Assembly (NCBI GenBank): GCA_937902445.1
Contig: CALELJ010000199.1
Span: forward strand, 1 to 5,841
Origin: an uncultured Treponema sp.
GTDB taxonomy: Bacteria; Spirochaetota; Spirochaetia; Treponematales; Treponemataceae
DNA length: 5,841 nt
Direction of reading: 5' to 3'
Positions 1 through 5,742 of this stretch are shown here, one piece after another. A model generated the notes under the pieces. That model ran no database searches and was not told the DNA's origin. It was given only the letters and a program-made list of their open reading frames with translations. Position 1 is the stretch's first letter, and every line of letters starts with the position of its first letter. A program made the position numbers and the translations under genes.

Positions 1-1694
1 CGCATCAACATGATGAGGCGGTCCAATCCTGGTGCGATTCCTCCGTGTGGTGGGGCACCGAACTTGAATGCCTGAACAAGGAAGCCGAATGCCTTTTCTG
101 CGCGTTCGTTGCTGTATCCTACGATCTTGAAGATTCTCTGCTGGAGTTCAGGGTCGTTGATACGCATTGAACCTGAAGCAAGTTCGTATCCGTTGAGAAC
201 AAGGTCATAAAGGTCACCCTTTACGGCACCCGGGTCAGATTCAAGTGTATCCCAGTACTGTTTCTGTGGGAGGGTGAACATGTGGTGTTCTGTTTCCCAG
301 CTGTTTGTTTCTTCGTTGAATGCAAAGTATGGGAAGTCGATGATCCATGCAAAGTGGAATTCATCATTTGGATTGTAAAGGTTCAGGTCCTTGCCAAGCT
401 GCTTGCGCACTGCACCAAGGGCTGTACATGCAAGCTGCCAGTTTTCATCGCTTACAAAAAGAAGAAGGTCGTTCTTTTCTGCACCAAGTTTTGCACAGAT
501 TTCTGCTTCCTTTCCGGCATAGAACTTTGAGATTCCACCTTCGAAAACACCTTCTGCATTAACCTTCATCCATGCAAGACCCTTTGCCTTGTATGTCTTT
601 GCAACAGCTTCAAGGGCTTCAACATTCTTGCGGCTGTACTTGTCTGCAACATTCTTTACAACGAGGGCCTTGAGTCCGGAACGCTTGTGGCGCTGAACAT
701 CACGTCCTGCGTTTGCTGCTCCTGCCTTGAATGCGTTGAAGTCTGCAAGGTCTGCCATGAAAGTTGCGTCCTGCATCTTCATGTCAAAGCGAAGGTCCGG
801 CTTGTCAGATCCGTAAAGGTCGAATGCGTCTTCCCAGGCGATGCGGTCAAATTTTGCAGGAAGATCATAGTTCAATGTCTTCTTGAAAATGTGCTGCATC
901 ATTCCTTCTGTTGTAGAAAGAACTTCCTCGCGGTTTGTGAAAGAAAGTTCCATATCGATCTGTGTGAATTCAGGCTGGCGGTCACCGCGTGCGTCTTCAT
1001 CACGGTAGCAGCGTGCGATCTGGAAATACTTGTCGAATCCGGAAACCATGAGAAGCTGCTTGTAAAGCTGTGGTGACTGTGGAAGTGAATAGAACTTTCC
1101 TGGGTGTACGCGTGAAGGTACAAGGTAGTCACGTGCTCCTTCCGGTGTAGACTTGATGAAAGTTGGTGTCTCTATTTCAAGGAATCCCTTTTCTGTAAGA
1201 TATTCGCGTGTTGCAAAAGTTACCTGGCTGCGGAGGATGATGTTCTTCTGCATCGGGTCACGGCGGAGGTCAAGATAACGGTACTTGAGGCGCAGGTCTT
1301 CATTTGGAAGTACGATTGTTCCGTCTTTCTGGCGAACTTCTTCGATTGAGAATGGAAGTTCCTGTGAAGTTGTGAAGATTTCAATATCTGTTGCTTCAAC
1401 TTCGATTTCACCTGTTGCCATGTCCTTGTTGATGTCTTTATCTGCGCGGGCTGCAACCATACCTTCAACAGCGATACAGTATTCGCTTTTAAGAGTTGCT
1501 GCGATTTTCTTTACATCGTCGCTTGCAGAATCTCCGACCATTACCTGTGTGATTCCGTAACGGTCACGAAGCATAATGAATGTAAGTCCTCCAAGATCAC
1601 GGGCGCGGCTTACCCATCCGTTCAAAACAACCTTCTTGCCGACATCAGCCTTTGTAAGCTGACCGCAGGTTACTGTTCTTTTTGTGTTTTCCAT
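1..1694 (-). CDS. aspS: Aspartyl-tRNA synthetase, 3' end cut off by the window edge
   Basis: Cytoplasmic class II aminoacyl-tRNA synthetase that charges tRNA-Asp with aspartate using ATP. I translated 564 codons from the minus strand, starting MENTKRTVTCGQL. Visible in order: an N-terminal anticodon-binding OB fold (about residues 1-110, with GWVSRARDLGGL); motif 1 near ETPT (Pro177); the FYSLPQSPQLYKQL segment; motif 2 with CYRDED (Arg231) and DRQPEFTQIDME; the bacterial-specific GAD insertion (about 300-425, entered through GSDKPDLR); and motif 3 GGIAPGLDRL (Arg559). The frame is intact and only the last roughly 30-50 residues are missing. The ATG at 1694-1692 is preceded by an AGGGA-like ribosome site (plus-strand positions 1705-1709). 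The residue after RARD is Leu, as in E. coli, rather than the His typical of non-discriminating bacterial enzymes. This hints at, but does not prove, tRNA-Asp specificity. It is divergent from the sigma-factor operon. Confidence 0.97.
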   Translation of the reverse strand, partial: MENTKRTVTCGQLTKADVGKKVVLNGWVSRARDLGGLTFIMLRDRYGITQVMVGDSASDDVKKIAATLKSEYCIAVEGMVAARADKDINKDMATGEIEVEATDIEIFTTSQELPFSIEEVRQKDGTIVLPNEDLRLKYRYLDLRRDPMQKNIILRSQVTFATREYLTEKGFLEIETPTFIKSTPEGARDYLVPSRVHPGKFYSLPQSPQLYKQLLMVSGFDKYFQIARCYRDEDARGDRQPEFTQIDMELSFTNREEVLSTTEGMMQHIFKKTLNYDLPAKFDRIAWEDAFDLYGSDKPDLRFDMKMQDATFMADLADFNAFKAGAANAGRDVQRHKRSGLKALVVKNVADKYSRKNVEALEAVAKTYKAKGLAWMKVNAEGVFEGGISKFYAGKEAEICAKLGAEKNDLLLFVSDENWQLACTALGAVRKQLGKDLNLYNPNDEFHFAWIIDFPYFAFNEETNSWETEHHMFTLPQKQYWDTLESDPGAVKGDLYDLVLNGYELASGSMRINDPELQQRIFKIVGYSNERAEKAFGFLVQAFKFGAPPHGGIAPGLDRLIMLM

Positions 1695-1800
1695 AATTCT
1701 ATTTTCCCTAAACTAAGATAAATATAGATTGATCCAGTTCAAATTTTGCGAATTTCCATGCTATTTTATTGTTTTTTCAATTTTTTCTCAATCAAATAGT

Positions 1801-1806
1801 TATAAT
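1801..1806 (+). promoter_or_regulatory. Candidate housekeeping -10 box (TATAAT) for the sigma operon
   Basis: A perfect TATAAT hexamer lies 99 bp upstream of the sigma-factor ATG. No convincing -35 box sits at 16-18 nt; the sequence upstream is mainly T-rich. If used, the transcript would start near 1813 and have a leader of about 90 nt containing all the inverted repeats at 1842-1892. In such AT-rich DNA a chance match is possible. Confidence 0.35.
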
Positions 1807-1841
1807 GTCGAAAAGTGAAAGTGATGAATTTGTAATGAATT

Positions 1842-1867
1842 TCATAAAAACAAGTAACACTTTATGA
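1842..1867 (+). repeat. Inverted repeat TCATAAA / TTTATGA in the leader
   Basis: TCATAAA at 1842-1848 and its exact reverse complement TTTATGA at 1861-1867 are separated by 12 nt. A second short inverted pair, ACACTT (1857-1862) and AAGTGT (1874-1879), overlaps it, so the two hairpins would be mutually exclusive in RNA. They could equally be DNA-binding half-sites. Arms are short and AT-rich, so chance is a real alternative. Confidence 0.35.
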
Positions 1868-1883
1868 GGAATCAAGTGTCATA
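1854..1883 (+). promoter_or_regulatory. Candidate ECF-type promoter (autoregulation)
   Basis: GTAACAC (1854-1860), a 17-nt spacer, then GTCATA (1878-1883). This resembles the general ECF pattern of an AAC-containing -35 and a GTC-type -10, and ECF operons usually drive themselves. Transcription would begin near 1889, leaving a very short leader before the GGAG at 1893. Assignment rests on pattern only. The -10 overlaps the left arm of the palindrome at 1878-1892. Confidence 0.3.
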
Positions 1884-1892
1884 TATTATGAC
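1878..1892 (+). repeat. 15-bp palindrome directly upstream of the sigma-factor ribosome site
   Basis: GTCATA TAT TATGAC: perfect 6-bp arms around a 3-bp centre, ending one base before the GGAG ribosome site of the sigma-factor gene. Position and symmetry suit a dimeric repressor operator, or a small hairpin limiting ribosome access. No regulator can be named from sequence. Confidence 0.45.
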
Positions 1893-1904
1893 GGAGTTAA
1901 AAAG

Positions 1905-2396
1905 ATGGATACAATAACAGATCGTGACTTCGGTGAGCTCTATCAAAAGTACGGTCCAATGGTTTTGCGCCGCTGCCGTTTTATACTGCACGATGAAGAC
2001 ATGGCCCTGGATGCGATGCAGGATGTTTTCCTTAAGATCATGGAAAACAACTACAGGATCAATGACATGTGTTCAAGCCTTTTTTATGTTACTGCGACGA
2101 GGATTTGCCTTAACATGATAAGGGCCAGAAAAATCCGCACGGGACCTGACTTTGATGCAATTGCAGAGATGATGGTCGATGAGTTTTCTGAAATCGAAGC
2201 TGAAAAAATTGAAGCAAGGGATGTCCTTGACAAATTATTTTCCAGCAGGGATGAAAAAGATTCGTTGATTGCGACACTGCATTTTGTTGATGGTCTTACC
2301 CTCGAGGAAACTGCTGAACAGGTCGGCATGTCTGTTTCCGGGGTAAGGAAAAGAATTTCAGAACTGAAGAAGTTTTCGGCTTCAATGATTAAATAG
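1905..2396 (+). CDS. ECF-type RNA polymerase sigma factor
   Basis: A 163-residue protein of the length expected for a group 4 (ECF) sigma-70 factor, which directs RNA polymerase to a specific promoter set. Region 2 spans about residues 10-77: YQKYGPMVLRRCR, then the core-binding segment DAMQDVFLKIMEN (36-48), then the -10-recognition helix around TATRICLNMIRARK. An acidic linker follows (about 83-106). Region 4 covers about 107-158, with a helix-turn-helix LTLEETAEQVGMSVSGVRKR (131-150) for the -35 element. There is no sigma1.1 or region 3. The ATG has GGAG at 1893-1896, 8 nt upstream. It is first in a three-gene unit, and its TAG overlaps the AGGAG ribosome site of the next gene, implying translational coupling. 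The downstream membrane protein is the likely anti-sigma factor. The ECF subgroup and regulon cannot be told from sequence alone. Confidence 0.9.
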   Translation: MDTITDRDFGELYQKYGPMVLRRCRFILHDEDMALDAMQDVFLKIMENNYRINDMCSSLFYVTATRICLNMIRARKIRTGPDFDAIAEMMVDEFSEIEAEKIEARDVLDKLFSSRDEKDSLIATLHFVDGLTLEETAEQVGMSVSGVRKRISELKKFSASMIK

Positions 2397-2405
2397 GAGT
2401 TTATC

Positions 2406-3167
2406 ATGATTCCACAGTTGCTTTTAGAAGAAATCAATCTTGGTGAAAAGAATGCCCGGGATTATTATGATAAGTATGGAAAGGAAGAGCTTGAAAAGGC
2501 CCTTGCTGATTTGAGAAAATCGGATGAAGAAATTTTGATGGCATATCCCTTGAAGGACATGCGCCTTAAAATAGAAGACAAGGCTCCCGTAAAGGAGACG
2601 AAAAATGTTTTGAAATTCAGGTCGTTCCGTGTATGGACAATGTCTGCGGCTGCTGCTCTTGCAATTGCCTTCTGTGTTCCTTTTATGTATAACGGATTGA
2701 AGGAAAAACAGAATGGAACAGAGGTTAGACTCAAGGGAGAAAATTCTTCCCACAGTCAGCTCAGGCTCTACAAGCAGTCTGGTTCCGAGATACTGAGGCT
2801 TGCAAGCGGAGACAGGGCTCAGGAAAACGATGTGATTCAGATTACCTATATTCCGGGCAACAAGGATTACGGCGTGATTTTCAGCTTTGATGGGAACGGA
2901 AATATCACAAGGCATTTTCCGGATGACAGCTGGACTGCGGAAAAACTTGAGAAGACTGGTGAAGAAGTTCCGCTTTCATTCTCCTATGCTTTGGATGCGG
3001 CTCCTGAATACGAGTGTTTCATTTTCGTAGCGTCGAAGGAAGAGTTCAGCCTTGATAGGATTGAAAAGGCGGCAAACGGAAAAGATGCAATCCGCTATGA
3101 TTATCTTAAGAGTGGAAAATATTTTCCTAAAGGTTCTGAAACTTCTGTTTTTATTCTTGAAAAATAA
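2406..3167 (+). CDS. Single-pass membrane protein with DUF4384-like domain; putative anti-sigma factor/sensor
   Basis: A 253-residue protein starting 9 nt after the sigma-factor gene, with AGGAG at 2395-2399. Residues 1-76 form a charged, probably helical cytoplasmic segment. Residues 77-97 (WTMSAAAALAIAFCVPFMYNG) are one transmembrane helix, preceded by basic FRSFR, which suggests the N-terminus is inside. Residues 117-253 form a beta-rich extracytoplasmic domain. The order GDRAQENDVIQITY, then DYGVIFSFDGNGNITRHFP, then YECFIFVASKEEFSL resembles DUF4384-type domains found in membrane proteins encoded beside ECF factors and fused to bacterial caspases. Topology and operon position argue for an anti-sigma or sensor role. 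The zinc-finger anti-sigma motif (HxxxCxxC) is absent: the only cysteines are Cys90 in the membrane helix and Cys204. Any sigma binding would therefore use another fold. The function is inferred. Confidence 0.7.
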   Translation: MIPQLLLEEINLGEKNARDYYDKYGKEELEKALADLRKSDEEILMAYPLKDMRLKIEDKAPVKETKNVLKFRSFRVWTMSAAAALAIAFCVPFMYNGLKEKQNGTEVRLKGENSSHSQLRLYKQSGSEILRLASGDRAQENDVIQITYIPGNKDYGVIFSFDGNGNITRHFPDDSWTAEKLEKTGEEVPLSFSYALDAAPEYECFIFVASKEEFSLDRIEKAANGKDAIRYDYLKSGKYFPKGSETSVFILEK

Positions 3168-3181
3168 AGTGTGAATTCAGT

Positions 3182-3185
3182 GGAG
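3182..3185 (+). promoter_or_regulatory. Ribosome binding site that decides the caspase gene start
   Basis: GGAG lies 6 nt upstream of the ATG at 3192. An in-frame GTG at 3171 would add seven residues (MNSVETT) but has no Shine-Dalgarno sequence and would put hydrophilic residues before the signal peptide. The ATG gives a classic signal peptide beginning MKRSYIKFF, so it is preferred. Confidence 0.75.
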
Positions 3186-3191
3186 ACAACT

Positions 3192-5507
3192 ATGAAGAGA
3201 AGTTACATAAAATTTTTTATCATGACAGCAATGGCAATCTTTTTTTCGGGCAGTATTTTTGCCGCAGAAAATAAATCTGAAGCCGCTTCAGTTGAAAGAT
3301 ATGCGATCTACATTGGTTCAAACATTGGCGGAAACAACAGGCAGCTTCTTTACGCCGGAACAGATGCAATGGCCTTCCAGAAAACGATGGCTGACATAGG
3401 CGGAATCAGAAAATCGAACAGCGTTCTTCTGCTCGATCCTGCAAAGGATGATGTGGACGAGGCTATGGAATATATTTCCCAGCTGATTGTCAAAAACAAA
3501 TTCAATGCAAAGAGATCTGAATTCGTTTTCTATTATTCCGGACATTCAGATGAGAACGCTCTGCTTCTCGGAAACAACACCTATGACTATTCTTCGCTGA
3601 AGGCTGCCATTACAAAGGTTCCAAGCGATGTTCACGTTGTAATTCTTGATTCCTGCTATTCTGGAAATTTTATCCGCACAAAGGGTGGTCAGAAGCAGAA
3701 ACCTTTCCTTGTTGATGATTCTTCAGTGATCAAGGGGCATGCCTATCTTTCTTCAAGTTCTTCACAGGAGTCTTCCCAGGAATCTGATGAGATAGGATCG
3801 TCTTTTTTCACCAATGCGATGATCACAGGATTGAAGGGAGCGGCTGACAGTTCTGGCGACAAGAAAGTCACATTGAATGAACTGTATTCCTACGCATTCA
3901 GCGAGACACTTTCCAGAACGGAAAATAGTTCCGCAGGGCCACAGCATCCAAACTACAACATCACTCTCGTAGGTTCAGGTGACCTTGTTCTTTCAGATAT
4001 TTCCGGCTCAGACTGCATCCTTACGCTGGCAAAGGAACTCAACGGCCGAGTAATAATCAGGGACAAAAACGAAAAGCTTGTTTCTGAAATCAGCAAGACC
4101 CAGGCAGCTCCCGTATATCTTGCAATGGAAGCGGGCCAGTATGGTGTGACAGTGATTTCGGAAAAAGTTACATTGCAGGGAAATTTTGAACTTGGTGCAA
4201 AGAGAAACTATGTCCTCAGCAATAATAATCTTTCTCCTGTGGCAAGGACGTCAAATAGATTCCGCGGTAAGGAACCTAAGGAAATGTCCGAGCCAGAAAA
4301 TGAGATTGCTTTCACCAGTGAAAATACAATGCATGTTCCATTTGTATTCTCATTTTTCGCCAATGAATTCTACAGAAATACTGGAAAAGATATCGTCACA
4401 AATTTTGCACTTGGTCTTTTTCGTTCGGAAGTCTATCAGACTGATGGCGTGATGCTGTCTTTCATCGCCAACCAGACTACGGTTCTCAACGGTGCACAGT
4501 TTGCCTACATATTCAACACTGCTGATAAAGTGTGTGGATTCCAGAGCGCCGGTATTTTCAATTTGTCAAAAGATGTAGAAGGTGCACAGACAGCCGGAAT
4601 CTTCAGCTACGCGGAAAATGTGAAAGGAGTGCAGGCTTCTGGATGTGTGAATATTGCCGATGATGTCAGATACTGTCAGGCTGCAGGACTTGTAAATGTT
4701 GCGTCCGGAAAAATTACGGGAGTTCAGGGGGCTTTTCTCATCAACTATGCGGGAAATGTTGACGGTGTTCAGGGAAGTGGTATTGGAAATGTAAGTCTTT
4801 CTGATGTATATGGTGTACAGAGTGCAGGAATCTTCAACATCGCAGGCGGAACTGTTGTCGGTGTTCAGGGTTCAGGAATTGTTAACGTTGCTTCTGGCAA
4901 GGTTGATGGTCTCCAGGCTGCTGCAATCGCAAACTATGCGCATTATGTAGATGGTGCCCAGATCGGTCTTGTAAATATCTGTTCAGGTGATGTGGATGGA
5001 CTTCAGTTTGGTTTTGTGAATTATTCCAGAAACGGAATTTTTGAACTCGGAATGTCCTATACGACTAACAACAACATGCGCTTTACATTGACTTCAGGAA
5101 ACAGGAGATTGTATTCAGTCATCGGCTGTCAGACGGAAGTAGGCTACATGGATTCAAATTCTGATTCGGATGACAAATATGCGGAAATTGTTTCTGGACT
5201 TGGTACAAGAATCGAGGCCGGCATGTTCAACTTTGACTTTGAAGCTCTTGGCAATGAAGTTATCATGAAGGACGATGACAAAAAGGAAAAATTAAAGTCT
5301 GAATGGTATCCTTCGGCAAAATTTGCAGTAGGTTTCAATCCTGCAAAGCATATCCAGATTTTTGCCGGAGCTATGGCTTCCTTTGAATTTGATGGCAACA
5401 GGGAGATCTTTGAAAGAAAGAAGAGCAATTTCACAGTTGATTTTTCCGATCATGATGTAAAGATGCATCCTGAATTTGAAGTTGGCTTGAAATTCGTTTT
5501 GCACTGA
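3192..5507 (+). CDS. Exported caspase-like (C14) protease fused to GxQxxGxxN surface-repeat domain
   Basis: A 771-residue protein from the ATG at 3192. Residues 1-24 are a Sec signal peptide (basic MKRSYIK, hydrophobic core, cleavage near SIFA-AE, no lipobox). Residues 34-265 form a caspase/C14 domain: RYAIYIGSN strand, catalytic His118 in YYSGHS, catalytic Cys155 in LDSCYSG, a Ser-rich SSSSQESSQESDE segment, SSFFTNAMITGLKGAAD and an EF-hand-like SSGDKKVTLNELYSYA stretch, as in many bacterial caspases. Residues about 266-347 are a small beta-rich domain (GRVIIRDKNEKLVSEISK, LAMEAGQYGV). A charged linker (348-376) leads to FSFFANEFY and then twelve repeats (434-617). A beta-rich tail (618-771) contains SGNRRLYSVIG. 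The repeat half resembles LA_2272-type surface proteins of Leptospira and similar Bacteroidetes proteins. Both catalytic residues are present, so an active periplasmic or surface cysteine protease is likely; its substrate is unknown. Last gene of the sigma unit, 24 nt after its neighbour. Confidence 0.88.
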   Translation: MKRSYIKFFIMTAMAIFFSGSIFAAENKSEAASVERYAIYIGSNIGGNNRQLLYAGTDAMAFQKTMADIGGIRKSNSVLLLDPAKDDVDEAMEYISQLIVKNKFNAKRSEFVFYYSGHSDENALLLGNNTYDYSSLKAAITKVPSDVHVVILDSCYSGNFIRTKGGQKQKPFLVDDSSVIKGHAYLSSSSSQESSQESDEIGSSFFTNAMITGLKGAADSSGDKKVTLNELYSYAFSETLSRTENSSAGPQHPNYNITLVGSGDLVLSDISGSDCILTLAKELNGRVIIRDKNEKLVSEISKTQAAPVYLAMEAGQYGVTVISEKVTLQGNFELGAKRNYVLSNNNLSPVARTSNRFRGKEPKEMSEPENEIAFTSENTMHVPFVFSFFANEFYRNTGKDIVTNFALGLFRSEVYQTDGVMLSFIANQTTVLNGAQFAYIFNTADKVCGFQSAGIFNLSKDVEGAQTAGIFSYAENVKGVQASGCVNIADDVRYCQAAGLVNVASGKITGVQGAFLINYAGNVDGVQGSGIGNVSLSDVYGVQSAGIFNIAGGTVVGVQGSGIVNVASGKVDGLQAAAIANYAHYVDGAQIGLVNICSGDVDGLQFGFVNYSRNGIFELGMSYTTNNNMRFTLTSGNRRLYSVIGCQTEVGYMDSNSDSDDKYAEIVSGLGTRIEAGMFNFDFEALGNEVIMKDDDKKEKLKSEWYPSAKFAVGFNPAKHIQIFAGAMASFEFDGNREIFERKKSNFTVDFSDHDVKMHPEFEVGLKFVLH
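4491..5042 (+). repeat. Protein-level tandem repeats, 12 units of 15-16 residues
   Basis: Within the caspase fusion protein, the core G-x-Q-x-x-G-x-x-N recurs twelve times, each followed by a 6-7 residue connector such as VASGKVD or YAENVK. Unit starts lie 15,15,15,15,16,15,16,16,16,15,15 residues apart. One unit has lost the leading Gly (YCQAAGLVN). The last two use the shorter core GAQIGLVN / GLQFGFVN, one residue less before the second Gly. The nucleotide copies are well diverged, so this is an old, selected protein repeat and not a recent DNA duplication. The regularity suggests a stacked beta structure (inference). Confidence 0.9.
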
Positions 5508-5528
5508 TATTTAAAGTTCAGTTTTTTG

Positions 5529-5575
5529 AAGCACTGTCTGTGGGATTTCTCCGGCAGTGCTTTTTTTATTTTTTT
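5529..5575 (+). terminator. Rho-independent terminator after the caspase gene
   Basis: The 8-bp stem AAGCACTG (5529-5536) / CAGTGCTT (5555-5562) is extended inward by a T-G and a C-G pair. It is followed at once by a long T-rich tract (5561-5575, one A inside). It starts 22 nt after the caspase stop codon and ends the three-gene unit, separating it from the gene at 5635. An exact 10-bp direct repeat (TATTTAAAGT, 5508-5517 and 5578-5587) flanks it, probably by chance. Confidence 0.88.
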
Positions 5576-5600
5576 CGTATTTAAAGTGACAGATTTGTTT

Positions 5601-5629
5601 TCCTCACGTGTCCTATTTAGCAGTGAGGA
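5601..5629 (+). promoter_or_regulatory. Hairpin that would sequester the ribosome site of the next gene
   Basis: TCCTCAC (5601-5607) pairs perfectly with GTGAGGA (5623-5629) across a 15-nt loop. The right arm contains the GAGGA Shine-Dalgarno sequence for the ATG at 5635. If it forms in mRNA, the ribosome site is masked, which would allow translational control by temperature, a ligand or a partner RNA. A seven-pair stem with a 15-nt loop is only moderately stable, so it may be incidental. Confidence 0.4.
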
Positions 5630-5634
5630 TAAAA

Positions 5635-5742
5635 ATGAAAAAGTTAATTTCCATAGTATTCATTTCCGGTCTGATTGTTCTGCAGATGTTTTCAGCGGAA
5701 ATAAAAGTATTGGTTCTGGATTCCGATCTTGATATTCCCCTC
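5635..5742 (+). CDS. N-terminus of an exported protein of unknown function, interrupted
   Basis: The ATG at 5635 has GAGGA 5 nt upstream. The first 21 residues are a clear signal peptide: MKK, then hydrophobic LISIVFISGLIVLQMF, then SA before EIK. The mature part begins EIKVLVLDSDLDIPL, which reads like the first strand of a beta-sandwich domain in an exported protein. After Leu36 (codon 5740-5742) the frame stays open to the window edge, but those codons are simply the antisense of a thioredoxin gene. I therefore treat about 5742 as the end of authentic sequence. The gene is broken either by a real rearrangement or by an assembly error. Function not recognised. Confidence 0.6.

Larger units (their letters stand above)
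1695..1904. other. Divergent intergenic region between aspS and the sigma-factor operon
   Basis: A 210-bp AT-rich region that must carry promoters for both directions. On the minus strand, a weak sigma70-like pair for aspS may exist: TTGAAC, a 16-nt spacer, then TATCTT. It matches the consensus poorly. The plus-strand half holds a TATAAT box, an ECF-like element and three short inverted repeats, described separately. I see no open reading frame or structured RNA gene here. Confidence 0.6.

Noticed and set aside
282..1076. Plus-strand open frames of 71-129 residues inside the aspS region
   Set aside because: They are antisense to a well-conserved aspS frame, rich in Cys, Val and Phe from complementing its codons, and have no family resemblance.
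2084..2915. Minus-strand open frames opposite the sigma-factor and membrane-protein genes
   Set aside because: The plus-strand genes have ribosome sites, recognisable domains and tight operon spacing; the antisense frames have none of these.
3171..3191. GTG start for the caspase gene, seven codons upstream
   Set aside because: There is no Shine-Dalgarno sequence before it, whereas the ATG at 3192 has GGAG at 6 nt and gives a normal signal peptide.
4186..4452. An 88-residue plus-strand frame inside the caspase-repeat gene
   Set aside because: It overlaps continuous conserved coding sequence in another frame and shows no signal peptide, domain or credible ribosome site.
4491..5042. CRISPR-like or DNA tandem repeat array
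   Set aside because: Periodicity is 45-48 bp but in frame and conserved only at protein level; the nucleotide copies differ widely and there are no spacers.
5508..5587. 10-bp direct repeat TATTTAAAGT on both sides of the terminator, as a possible insertion footprint
   Set aside because: It is short and AT-rich; the sequence between the copies is a plain terminator with no mobile-element features.
5526..5732. A 68-residue plus-strand frame after the caspase gene
   Set aside because: It reads through the terminator hairpin and poly-T tract and overlaps the better-supported start at 5635 in another frame.
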